DNA from: Fagopyrum homotropicum
Lineage: Eukaryota; Streptophyta; Magnoliopsida; Caryophyllales; Polygonaceae
Length of the DNA: 64,000 bases
Direction of reading: 5' to 3'
Assembly: GCA_033239125.1 (NCBI GenBank)
Contig: BSWB01000002.1
Span: 4,373,001 to 4,437,000, forward strand
Part shown: one piece after another, positions 11,545-22,587 of the stretch
How the letters are laid out: every line of letters begins with the position of its first letter
Numbering within the stretch: the first letter of the stretch is position 1
Position numbers and translations under genes: made by a program
The notes under the pieces: model-generated
Told to the model about the DNA's origin: nothing
Database searches by the model: none
What the model saw: only the letters and a program-made list of their open reading frames with translations

Positions 11545-11756
11545 GAATAGATAATAATTACGAATAATTTATATGTCCACACACAATCCAGATAGATTAG
11601 CTGAATTTATTCATAATTATTAATATTAATAATACATAATAATTACGAATAATTTATATGTCCATACACGATCCAAATATAATTGCCGAATTTATTCATA
11701 ATTATTAATATTACGAATACAGAGTAATTACGAATAATATATATTTACATACACAA
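11545..11756. repeat. Tandem repeat, unit about 85 bp, about 2.5 copies
   Basis: Repeated ATAATTACGAATAATTTATA followed by TGTCC, an ACAC motif, and TTATTCATAATTATTAATAT. It lies in an intron-like, AT-rich part of the MULE. Confidence 0.65.
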
Positions 11757-12718
11757 AAAACGATGTTTCATACCTTAGTTGTTACAAAAATATTTGCAGG
11801 TGATGGTAGCTTTTGAGCAGCCTCTATCCGTCCTCTTCTTCAGAAAAGCAGGAGGAATGAGGCCGCTAGATATAAATTGAAGAAGAGGATCTGGTAGGCA
11901 ATATCGAGTTTTTTTCTCAAGCATACCAAACACGACTTATACTTTATTAGGAAACATGTTTTTTTCATCCGACAGAAGTTCTTTAATGCCATTCACAAAA
12001 GATGTCGGAGAGCACCTGGTAGGCAAGTTGTTGTACCCTTCAAGTTTCATCCTACTTTTCCCTTTAGCAACTCTCTTCCGTTTGGTAACAACCTTATCCC
12101 CATCAGAACTAACGGCATGCTCCCTTTCCTCTTCATCAATAGTCAACTTCTCTTTTCCCTTTCCTTTAATGTCCTTAGGTTTGGTGACATGCTTCGATTT
12201 TACACCTACCAAAACAAAATATTTTAGCATCGTCATTATTCGTAAATAATAATGCATTATCATATTATTTGAAGGATGTAATCACAATTTATTCATAATT
12301 AACTACTAGTTTCCATGTCAATCCAAAATTTTCCGACACATAATTATGACAACATGTTGACTAATTAATTCCATGCCTATGAGTTTTTGTATAGCAATCA
12401 TAAATATAAATCATAAATTATTCTTTACTATTTAAAAGTTTAATTCGGGGATTAGATAGTTCATTAGCTAATTTTGGACTATTTAATTCAACTTATGTGT
12501 ATATTAATTACAAATGCACTCAATACGGTTTGTTATTAAAAAAAATATATACCATCATCATTCTTTCTATTTTCTCTCACTGAACTCATGCTCTTTCCTC
12601 TAGTCATTCTATCCGGCATCATAAAAATAGGCACGTCTTCGAAATCTTCAGAGCTTCCATCATCACAAACAAAGTGTTCCCCCTTTAGAATTTCTTCCTT
12701 CCCGATGTCTTTGTACAA

Positions 12719-13787
12719 ACTGATCCAGACATCGGATTATGCTTCATTTTGGATCTCACATCCATAGTTTTCATTATACAACATGAAATAGTTTTCATTA
12801 TATAACACACAAAATAGTTTTCATTATACAACACAATAAGTAACAACATAACTACCTAAAGTCAAATGTCATTTACCTACGTACTGTATTAACATACATA
12901 ATTAGTATACACAATAATTATTCATAGTTAGTTCCGTTTTTTCAAAGCTAATATGCACTCCATATAATTACTGTATTAACATACATAAATAGTCTACACA
13001 ATAATTATTCATAGTTACTTTCTGTTTTTCAATACTAATATGCACTCCATATTCGCATTATTCATAATTATCGTAATACCATAAAATAAACTATCATGTT
13101 AATAACAAAAATTGCAGCATCAATATCATTCGTAATTATAGAATATATTTTCTCAACATTTTCCAACAACATTACTTTAAGGTAACAAAATTTATTCATA
13201 ACTAATCAAAAACAACAATGGCGCAGATCTCAACACACCAATCAAAAAATAACCGACAATCTTCAACCAAACAAGGCAAGCAAGACATACCTACAAAATA
13301 ATCTGTCATTAATCCCAAAACTGTCCTCTTCCAATCAAGCAAATTTCACAAGAGAGTTCTGCTGACACAAAACAAATTGCACTACATATAACGTCGTAAT
13401 ATTATAGTATGCAAAAACAAAATAGGAATGCTCAAATTACAACTTTCAATTTGTGGGGTTTCTTAGTCAAATTTGGGGAAGGTTTTTGAATGCCTAATAA
13501 TTATTGACTTCCTATGTAGTAAGCATACGTGAAGCCCGTTGCACCATACACCTTCGAGAGGGACAATGCTTGTGATGTAGAAACAGACAGTGCTTGTGAT
13601 GTAGAAACAGACAGTGCTTATTATTTATTTTTATGATTGACTAAGAAACAGACAACGCTTGTGATGTAGACTGATGATAACTTGTTTTTAACACTTTGTT
13701 CATTCTAATTCAGACACCAAAAGAAGACAATTTTGATACAGATAATCAGAAGCGCAAATTAGAATAAATTAGGGTTTAAGATTATAG
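12719..13787. other. AT-rich non-coding interior of the MULE
   Basis: No frame can be supported. Repeated ATAGTTTTCATTATACAACA motifs lie near 12765-12830. A segment at 12897-12950 (ACATAATTAGTATACACAAT) is repeated at 12975-13030. TTGCACCATACACCTTCGAG near 13540 recurs in diverged form near 13922. Confidence 0.5.
13567..13670. repeat. 24-bp tandem repeat
   Basis: TGCTTGTGATGTAGAAACAG plus ACAG is present twice in tandem from 13567. Partial copies follow, and one more CTTGTGATGTAGA lies near 13650. Confidence 0.75.
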
Positions 13788-14231
13788 TTACCTTAAGTCC
13801 TCGGGATCCCAAGGCAGCGGCAAATGGAATAGGCCGAGAATAGTCGTCGGGAGAGCCACAACCGCCAAGGTTACACGCCGGAAACCTTCGATCCGCTTCA
13901 AAAGCGCACGGTCAAAGCCCTTTGCACCGGACACCTTCGAGAGGGACAACGACGAGCCGGGTGAGCCACAACTGCCACGGAGACACCGGACTGCTTCTCG
14001 CTGTCGAACGTGCTCCGCCAACGCCAAAGTTCCTTGCTTCAGGTTCACAGATTTAGCCTCCCAAAGACGAGGTAAAAAATCACCCCTCTCTTTTCGGATG
14101 TGCAAAGCGTGTTGAATGAAATTAGGGATATGAATATTGGATTTATGGGAAGCGTGTGAATGATTTATAATTTCCCTAATAATTACGATAATTACCCTAA
14201 ATCTCGAGCGACGATCTACAATTGTTTTCAT
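13788..14231 (-). other. GC-richer subterminal region with a long but unsupported frame
   Basis: A 147-codon minus-strand frame is open here, but the translation resembles no family I know, and the region abuts the element's right inverted repeat. It is more likely promoter/5'-UTR sequence of the accessory gene than a separate gene. Confidence 0.3.
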
Positions 14232-14280
14232 GTATACACGTTAAGGGTGTTCTCATGGGAACCACACCCTATATATAAGA

Positions 14281-14576
14281 ATATGATAAAGGGATAACCT
14301 CTCGTGTGGTAAGGAGTGAAAACTTGTATGAGCCCTCATGTCAACGAATCAATGGTACGAATTATATTACGATTTGGGACAATTTTCCTTAAAATTAGCT
14401 TGACTCTTTTTTATTGATCAATTTCTCTAATAATATTTTTACAATGAAGGGTAATCATTATTATATCCTAAATCAATCATTTACGATAAAGCAATCGTAC
14501 ATTCCTAGTTGTTCATTTACATCACTTTGTTGTTCATTTAGATCAACAATCAAACAATACAAGGTGAATGATCAAC
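14281..14576. other. Intergenic stretch
   Basis: AT-rich sequence between the MULE and the LINE target site. No gene or repeat is recognised. Confidence 0.5.
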
Positions 14577-14590
14577 ATTATAGAAACCAT
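14577..14590. repeat. Left 14-bp target duplication of the nested LINE
   Basis: ATTATAGAAACCAT here is repeated exactly at 25735-25748. It is followed directly by ten T (14592-14600 and adjacent), the LINE poly(A) tail on the minus strand. Confidence 0.85.
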
Positions 14591-14702
14591 ATTTTTTTTT
14601 GAAAAGTTAATATGTATTGAGATAGAGAATGTACAGATAGTGCAACTAGCCCAAAGATACAACAAGTCAAGAAAGAGAAACTAGGCTAAGCAACATCATT
14701 TA
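14591..14702 (-). mobile_element. 3' end of a 5'-truncated LINE (left part, split by gypsy)
   Basis: On the minus strand this reads as a 3' UTR ending in AACTTTTC and a run of A at 14591-14600. It joins the segment 25082-25734 once the gypsy element and one copy of its ATTTA target duplication are removed. The exact 14-bp target duplication on both outer sides confirms one original insertion. Confidence 0.8.
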
Positions 14703-17168
14703 TGTAACACCCCGAATTCTCAGAACTCGGGACATTACTGGTTAGGACCTCACAATGGGTCCCGACCTCAGTTTGACAACAATATTACTAGGATTTTGCA
14801 ACAAGACACAAATAAAGAAAAACCGAAATTCATAAAAATAGTATTTTTAAGATAATGAATGCAACACTGTCTAGCAACCTAATGTACTTAAACTAAAGAA
14901 ACGAATAACTGTCTTAACCAAAAGGAAGAAAAGACAAACACAACCCCAACCCCACTCTAAGGAGTACGGAGACCCGGCTGACCACTACTTCCGGATCACT
15001 TAGCTGCTGGTCTAACCTGCGGTAAAACTAAAAACACAACAAGAGGAACCGTTAGCTAGTTATCAAAATATTAGCAGAAAATAGCAGCACAAACACACAC
15101 ATAAAAATATAAACACCCATCATGCTTTCACACAAGTCCGTTTTATTATCTTGAGTTAAGTTACTCTTTCACGCTAATGATACTTATTTTGCGACACGAG
15201 GGATTCCCAAACCTCGCCTCCGCCCCCGTGTAACCATCAGGAATGGATCCAATACATCTCACCTTGTACCTGCCTGGTCTGGGTATAGAGAATCTCCCAG
15301 TCTCCTGTCAGAGCTGGGCAGTGATGTCACGGCCCGTTATACATACACTTGGGCCTTAAACATAATAATAACGGTCGTCCTAGCAAGTTATTATTATTAA
15401 AACACACACATAGCACACACAACCACTATCACTCAACTAATATCCAGAAACTAGCTAAGTAAGTCGCAAGGACTTACTTGAGTCAAAATACACTCTAACA
15501 CGTCTCAAACAGTCTGTACTCGTGGTAACTCAAACGCCTGTCAAATAAGGCATGTGTATCAAAATCACATCTCGATGTCCAACCTCATGCGAAGGAATTA
15601 CGAAAAAAGCTCTCTTATGGTAAAAGACCATTTTACCCTTGGTATCGTAATTTCTCGAAGTTTATTCTCGAATTCTACTAATTCTTTCCTTATCTTATTT
15701 TCCAAAATTATGTCTCTTGGATAGCTATTTATGGTTATAAAGTCAAACTCGAGACAACCCTAAGAAGGGTAACATTCCCCTCTCCGGTTACTAATTATGC
15801 TACTACAACATGTTTTTAACCTTTCTCCTTAACTCATTTATTTTTATATAGTTTCAAAATTTCCAACTCTTACTTATATATTACTCATATATTTTTATAT
15901 ACTCTATTTATACTTATAAATGTATTCTTATATATAAATTACATATCTACAGATTCCAAGCTTCTATATAATTTACACATACTCCAACTTATACTTCCAT
16001 ATGTATATATACTCGTATCCTTGCATTTACGTGATTATATATATAAGTATATATACACTACGGTAATTCACTCTAATGTCTAATATATATAAATGTATAT
16101 ATATACATCTGTATACGAACTCTCTCTTCCTCATCCAAGTCACTGAATATACACATACACTATCGTAATTCGTACTTCTCACAACAGATATATACATATC
16201 CCTACTCCTATACAGGTATACTTAAATCAGTCCATTCATTATAAGCAGCTATTTACGTATTTTCTACCGTACAGGACGAAGGAACAGAAGGAGGGGGACT
16301 GCTGGCTCACCTACTGCAGTACCGGGGTCTTCGTTGGCCGGATCGTCCTCACCGGTTGCAAGGAGTCGGAGGTTGGCTGGTATGATCGCACCCTGGCGTG
16401 GCTCGCGTCTGGATAGGCAGCCAAAATCAGGCCGATGTAGTCCAGACAATAGAGGGGAAGAAGAGAGTGGCCGGAGTTCGCTTACCTAGGGTGTCCTCGC
16501 CGACAGACAGGAAGGCGGACGAGGAGCAGCGGCGACGACGGCGTCTCCGGTGGAAGCGGAAAGGAAGCAGCAGCGGCGTTGCTTTCTGAAGAGGCGGAAG
16601 TTGAGTTTCGGAATAGAGGAGAAACGGAAAGAGGGAAGGGGCAATGCGCTTACCGGACTCGACTGAAGGCGGCTCAGGACTCGGCGGCGGCGAAGGGGTG
16701 CGGTGGCTTGACTGGCGCCGGCGAAGAGGTGCGGTGGATGCTGCTGCTATCGTTCTTTCAGAAGCGAGGATGAGCGTAGATTGTGAGGGATTAAGCGGCA
16801 GATTAAGGTTAGGATTAGTTTAGGGTTAATGATGGGCTTAGGAAGGTGGGCTGATGGCTTGGGCCTAGGGTTGGCCCAATTGAGCGGTGATCTCATGAAA
16901 TCAAAAGCGGAACTCGTAACTCGTTAATTATGTGCGGAAATTATATAATACGGAATTAAATTCCGTATTATCTAATTTATTGTTATTTTTAATTTAAGGC
17001 GCGTATTTAATTCCGGTTATAAGGTTTCATCATTTTATGTGACTTAAAGTCACATAAAATGATAACATTTAAACTCGTTTTATTTTATTTATTTATTTAA
17101 TTAAGATTGTCGCATCGGAATTTGGTTAATTGCAGTTTACCGGAAGTTTAAAATTTTCGGTTATTACA
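14703..17168 (-). repeat. Left LTR (3' LTR on the minus strand) of the chromovirus
   Basis: 2466 bp with TG...CA ends. It contains AT-rich TATA-repeated stretches (15880-16110) and a GC-rich block (16270-16780). Short ORFs here recur in the other LTR and are not considered genes. It differs from the right LTR at scattered bases. Confidence 0.93.
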
Positions 17169-17215
17169 TCAGTGACATCTTAAAAGAAGTTTCGTCCCGA
17201 AACTTAGAATGTTCC
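17169..17215 (-). other. Junction next to the 3' LTR, candidate polypurine region
   Basis: On the minus strand the sequence before the LTR reads TTTCGGGACGAAACTTCTTT then TAAGATGTCACTGA. The FRDET-type motif just upstream of the LTR is common in Tekay/Del chromoviruses. The purine tract itself is weak here and may be decayed. Confidence 0.45.
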
Positions 17216-17381
17216 TCTTACTCACACATTTCCTTCGGTATATTTTAGTTTTCTCGACATTTTCATTTTCTACCATGCAACTACTCAAGCATCGAACAAA
17301 CAAGTATCACAAAAACAGAATCACTCAAATCAATATAAAAACGTGAAAGGTCAAACAACACAACATCCGAGTACTAACTCG

Positions 17382-20300
17382 TCAAACAAGAGTAACCTCT
17401 AACCCCGCAAAGAACTCGGGATAGTTACATCTAATACTCTCCTCAGTCTCCCAAGTGGCCTCATCAGCTCCCCTCCTATACCACTGGATCCTCAACATAG
17501 GTATCTCCTTGGACCGCAAACGTCTAGTACTGCGCTCCAAGACAACTACTGGGTACTCTACAAATGTATGGTCAGGCTCAACTGTCAGATCCTCATGGCT
17601 AATGACGTGTCTCGGATCCGGAATGTACTCTCTCAGCTGAGATACATGAAAGACCGGATGAACACCCTCTAATCTCGGCGGTAGTGCTAATCTGTAGGCC
17701 ACCTCCCCAACTCTCTCCAAGATCTCAAAAGGTCCGACATATCGGGGACTCAGCTTCCTCTTAATGCCGAAACGTCTGACTCCCCTTGTAGGTGACACTC
17801 TCAGCCACACCTGAGCACCCACTCTAAACTCCAAAGGTCGACGCCTTTTGTCGGCGTAGGACTTCTGACGACTCTGAGCTGCTAACATCCGCTCTCGGAC
17901 TAGGGCAATCCGAGCGATGTCATCCAGTATCTGATCTGGAGCTACTCCATCAACTCTGCTGGTCTCATCCCAACATAATGGTGTACGACATCTCCGCCCG
18001 TACAAAGCCTCATAAGGAGCCATCCCAATAGACGCGTGCCAGCTATTATTATACGAAAACTCTACCAGTGGGAGATGATCTGGCCATACCTGTCCCCAAT
18101 CTAGTACACACGCCTGAAGCATGTCCTCTAGGTCTGAATGGTCCTCTCAGACTGTCCGTCTGTTTGTGGGTGGTAGGCGGTAGTAAAATGAAGACTCGTC
18201 CCCAAAGCAGTATGTACCTGCTGCCAAAATCTCGAGGTAAAACGTCCATCTCTGTCAGAGACGATAGTCCTCGGTACTCCATGGAGTCTCACAATGTGCC
18301 TGGTGAACTCCTCAGCCAGACGACTCACCGGCCACGTTTCCTTAATCGGAATGAAACGTGCGGTCTTCGTCAGGCGGTCTACCACTACCCAAATAGCATC
18401 AAATCCTTTGCTGAGTCTCAAACCTGTGACAAAATCCATAGATATATCCTCCCACTTCCATTGTGGTACTGGAAGTGGGTGGAGCTCTCCTCCAGACCTA
18501 CGGTGCTCAATCTTGACCTGCTGGCAGGTCGCGCACTGAGCTACATACCGAGTCACATCGGGCTTCAAACCACCCCACCAGAAGGACCGTCTCACATCCT
18601 TGTATATCTTACTCGCTCCAGGATGTACTGAGTATGGGGTAGCATGAGCCTCACCTAGTATCCTCTGTCTCAACTCACTATTTGACGGCACACAAACGCG
18701 GTCCTGACGTCTCATCACTCCATCTGCACCAATAGTAAACTGTGGGGCCTCATCTCGAGACGTCCTGTCTCGGATCCTGATCAAAGTAGGGCAAGTCTCC
18801 TGCTTTTGTCGGATCTCATCCAACAGATCAGGAAGTAACTCCATGGTAGCCAACTGACCATCAGTATCGGGAAACTAAATCTCTATCTCCAACCAAGCCA
18901 AGTCCCTCTGCAACTGTGGCTGTACTGTCAATCGGGCTATCGCCCTCTCCCTAGGCGTCTTCCGGCTCAAAGCATCAGCTACCACATTCGCCTTTCCGGG
19001 GTGGTAAAGGATCTCAAGGTCGAAGTCCTTGATCAACTCTAACCACCGCCTCTAGCGGTTATTCAACTCTCTCTGAGTGAATATGTACTTCAGACTCTTA
19101 TGGTCTGTAAAGATCTGACATGTCGCCCCATAGAGATAGTGACGCCAGATCTTAAGAGCATGGACTACTGCAGCCAACTCTAGATCATGTATGGGGTAGT
19201 TCTCCTCATACGTCTTCAACTATCGAGACGCATAGGCTATGACCTTACCCCTCTACATCAAAACACACCCCAAGCCCAGCTTGGATGCATCACTGTATAC
19301 CACAAAGTCATCAGTACCCTCAGGATGTGCTAAAATCGGAGCGGACGTCAATCTCCTCTTCAGCTCCTCAAAACTCTGCTGACACGGCTCAGACCAGACA
19401 AACCGAGTGGTCTTTCTCAGAAGACAAGTAAGTGGTCGGGCAATCAAGGAGAACCCTTCCACAAACCGGTGGTAATAACCTGCTAAACCTAGAAAGTTGC
19501 GAACCTCCTTGACATTCTTAGGAGGTTGCTAAGAAGATACTGACTCGATCTTCGCCGGATCGACCTTAATACCCTCAGCAGTCACCACGTGACCTAAGAA
19601 AGCCACCTCTGACATCCAAAACTTACACTTGGATAGCTTAGCATACAGCTGGCTATCCTGCAGAATCTGCAGTACTGTCCTCAAGTGTCCGGCATGCTCC
19701 TCTCGACTCCTAGAGTAGACTAGGATGTCATCAATGAAGACCACTACAAACTGGTCTAAGAAGTCAATGAATATCCCATTCATCAACTCCATGAACACCG
19801 CTGGTGCATTAGTGAGCCCAAATGGCATCACTACGAACTCATAATGACCATACCTAGTCCGGAATGCCGTCTTAGGTATGTCCTGATCTCTCACCCTCAA
19901 CTGGTGGTAACCTGACCTCAAGTCTATCCTCGAGAACACAGACGCTCCATGCAACTGGTCCAACAGATCATCTATGCGCGGTAGTGGGTATTTGTTCTTG
20001 AAGGTTACCTTGTTCAGCTCTTTGTAGTCTATGCACAGCCTCATCGATCCGTCCTTCTTCTTCACAAACAACACTGGCGCACCCCAAGGAGACACACTAG
20101 GGCGTATGAAACCCTTCTCTGCTAGCTCCTCTAACTGCTTCTTCAACTCAAGCAGCTCTATAGGTGTCATACGGTACGGAGCCTTCGAGATCGGTCTCGT
20201 GCCCGGCTCCAAGTCAATGCTGAAATAAACGCTCCTCTGTGGAGGTAATCCTGGCAGGTCGTCACTGAATACCTCTGCAAACTCGCCTGCAACAGGTATC

Positions 20301-22313
20301 TCCTCTATAGTCAGGCTCTTGCTTTCTTTCATGGCATAACACCAGAAGGCTTCACAACCCTGTGCTATCAGTCTCGCTGCCCTCACTGCACTGATAACGG
20401 TGCTTGACTTTCCGAGGTCCCAACCTCGGAATATTACTCTATGGCCCTCCTCCGTGGCAACGGTCACTGTCCTCCTACCAATGTCTAAGACTGCTCCGTG
20501 CTTTTTCATCCAGTCTATCCCTAAAATGACATCCTCATGAGCTAAGGGCATGACTAGAAAATTGACTAGCCAGTCTCGATCCCCCATGCGAACAGGACAT
20601 CCAAAGATCTCTCTAGTTCCTCTTACCTTACTCCCATCAGGTAAGCCTATCATAAAAGGTATTCCCTTTACAGTAGCTAAGGACAATCTATCTACGCATG
20701 CATCAGATATGAAGGAATGTGTAGCACCCGTATCAAATAAAACTCGTACAAGTAAGTCATGAATCTGGATCGTACATGTGGCAGTCGGTGCATCTGGCTG
20801 ATCAGCATCTCTCAACTCAAATACTCGGGCCTGAGCTCCTCTAGTATCAGCTACACTACCACGTCCTCTGCCCCGACCTGATCCCTACATAGAACTTTGT
20901 GATGGTGTGTGTCCTAGAGCCCTGTAAGACTGTTGTTGACCAGGAGCTCGGTACTGCTGCTGCTGACTCGGAGCTCGGTACCGTGACGGTCTCAGTGCAC
21001 TCCCTGATAAGCCTGCAGGAGAAGAACCCTGTTGAGATGGAGCCTTGCCCTGACGGCAGAATGCAGCTCTATGTCCAACCTTGCCGCACTGAAAGCAGGT
21101 CACTACCGGCTTCGTGCAGTTCGATCGGATATGTCCATAGCCACTGCAGTTGTAGCACTGCAAGCCACCAGCTGAAGTCTGATCAGTAGCTGTATGGCTA
21201 TGTCGCCCCTGAGTCTGTCCCCGTCCAAAAGCAGCTACTCCTTAACTACCACTAGCATAACCTGTCCTCTGCCGCTTATCCGGCCTGTCTGACTGAGCAG
21301 CTCTCCTCGACACTGGTCTGTCTCTCTCATACGCAGACGCTCTATCCTGATAGTTTGATAGTGTCTCACAGCGAAATCCTGCCAGATAGGAACGAGTACT
21401 CTCTCTCAATCTCCGTGAAAAGAGATATACATGTTGCTCTTCAGGAGGTGCAACTGGTCCAAGCAGTGTCAGTTCCTTCTGGAACTTCTTGATGGCAGCA
21501 GCAATCGGAATGTCCTCAAATCCAGCCTCAATGAAGTCCTGGAACCTCTCTCTCCTCAACGAGACAGGGCAGTATCTGTCTCCGACAATGCTCCTCATCT
21601 GCTCACCAACTGGTAACTCGACTACGCATGGTCCGCCACCAGGAATGAGCATCCCCAGTGAAGCATGTTTGCACCAAATCCACCTGCCGATCCTCTGGGC
21701 AACGTATTGCCTCTAACGCAGTCTCTACCTGTCCAATCCAGTGCTCCACCTCCAGTCCTATCTCTCTACTATATGAGGGGATCTTCTGAGAGTTGAAAGC
21801 CTTCAACCACTCATCCGGCCTCGGTGCTCTAACCCCAGTACGAGCTCTATCAGCCACAACTCTCCTCTCAGGTACAGCTGGCACCTGAGGCGCTCCTTGT
21901 GTCACCTGGACAGATCTAGCCGGTACTGGTGGTACCTGGGTAAGTCTCTCTGTCCTAGCAACCTCCTCCATACGCTCAATGTATGCTCGGTACTCTCTGT
22001 ACTCAGTCGCTCCAATGGAAACACGTCCTGACTCCGTCGAACGTGCTCTCTGTGCTCCAGACCTAGCAACGGTCTCATTCCTGACGTCAGGACCTACACT
22101 CTCAGCTACCTCCTCCACTCCAACCTCTGGCATGATCACTGCTGGTGGATCCTCTCGAAGAGCTCGACCTCGGCCTCGGGCTAGTGGAGGTCTACCTCCA
22201 CGGCCGCGTCCTCTAACTGTAGGGGTCCCATCTCCCCTACCTGGTCCAGCTGGAGGGAGAGGTGGACGACCTCTACCTCGACTAGTAGCTAGCGTAGCTC
22301 TAGTACGTGCCAT
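17382..22313 (-). pseudogene. Gag-pol of the Ty3/gypsy chromovirus, inactivated
   Basis: Gag starts at 22313 with an RG/GRG-rich N-terminus. A frameshift lies near 21603-21650. Two CCHC knuckles (CYNCSGYGHIRSNC, CFQCGKVGHRAAFC) lie at 21163-21080. The protease motif LFDTGATHSF is in the frame starting at 20815, and the reverse transcriptase FIDDILVYS near 19725. RNase H spans about 19460-18880. Integrase has a zinc-binding N-terminus (18780-18650), a D...D...E core (18445-18130), and a GPF/Y-like region followed by a C-terminal chromodomain-like segment (about 17560-17400). In-frame stops lie at 21242, 20885, 19529, 19253, 19220, 19052 and 18875. A one-base frameshift lies near 18128. The protein cannot be made as one piece. 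Confidence 0.93.
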
Positions 22314-22570
22314 CTGCGCGAGGAATAATAACTATAATTACTACTAGCTAAAAGTCTAAAAAGTCCATCTACAATAAAACCTAAAGTTCATACTAAGCAT
22401 ACTGAGATCTGCGGTAGTAGTGGTTGTCAGCCGTACTTTTCTATTCTCAACCAGACTATGCATGCATTTAAAACCAAAAATTTTCTTTTTAAAACTCAGA
22501 CCCCTTTTCGGGTTCTACTTAAAACTTATTCGGTCTTTCAAAAGATTTCAAGTGCCATTGTTGCCTACTA

Positions 22571-22584
22571 GAGCTTTGATACCA
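22571..22584 (-). promoter_or_regulatory. Primer-binding site (initiator tRNA-Met type)
   Basis: The minus strand reads TGGTATCAAAGCTC. This matches the usual TGGTATCAGAGC initiator-methionine primer site with one difference. It lies 3 bp inside the right (5') LTR. Confidence 0.85.
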
Positions 22585-22587
22585 TGT

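Larger units (their letters stand above)
10150..12718 (-). pseudogene. Multi-exon accessory gene of the MULE (acidic, KN/ULP1-like N-terminal part)
   Basis: Exon-like segments on the minus strand run from 12718 to 10159. In order they encode DDGSSEDFEDVPIFMMPDRM; a Lys-rich region KGKGKEKLTIDEEE with PTRCSPTSFVNGIKELL; PDPLLQFISSGLIPPAFLKK; LLSGVLEMIARIKGFIEKP; NDPILLANMKKIDDAIKLRD with VPSFDLGVFTSQ; then several short acidic exons. Exon borders with AG/GT sites are visible for 10159-10296, 10378-10460 and 10616-10700. In-frame stops occur, for example near 11937 and 11260. The TRCSP...PSFDLG arrangement resembles the N-terminal half of ULP1-type ORFs of plant MULEs (Kaonashi type), but no cysteine-protease catalytic core is visible, so that identity is inference. 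Confidence 0.5.
8020..14280. mobile_element. Large decayed Mutator-like element with FAR1-type and accessory genes
   Basis: The left end (about 8037-8085, with ATGAGAACAACCCCTAACG, TGTATACATGAGAACAA) matches the reverse complement of the right end (about 14265-14215, with ATGAGAACACCCTTAACG, TGTATACATGAAAACAA) at close to 90% over about 40 bp. Inside are a broken FAR1-type gene at the left on the plus strand and a multi-exon acidic-protein gene on the minus strand. The pairing of a MULE transposase-family gene with an opposing accessory ORF is known from plant MULEs. AT-rich flanks prevent me from naming the target duplication. The transposase catalytic core is absent, so it is not autonomous. 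Confidence 0.65.

Noticed and set aside
16264..16773. Three overlapping reading frames of 61-64 codons in GC-rich DNA
   Set aside because: They lie in the chromovirus LTR and recur at the same place in the other LTR (24168-24677). Both strands are open because of GC richness, and they show no family features.
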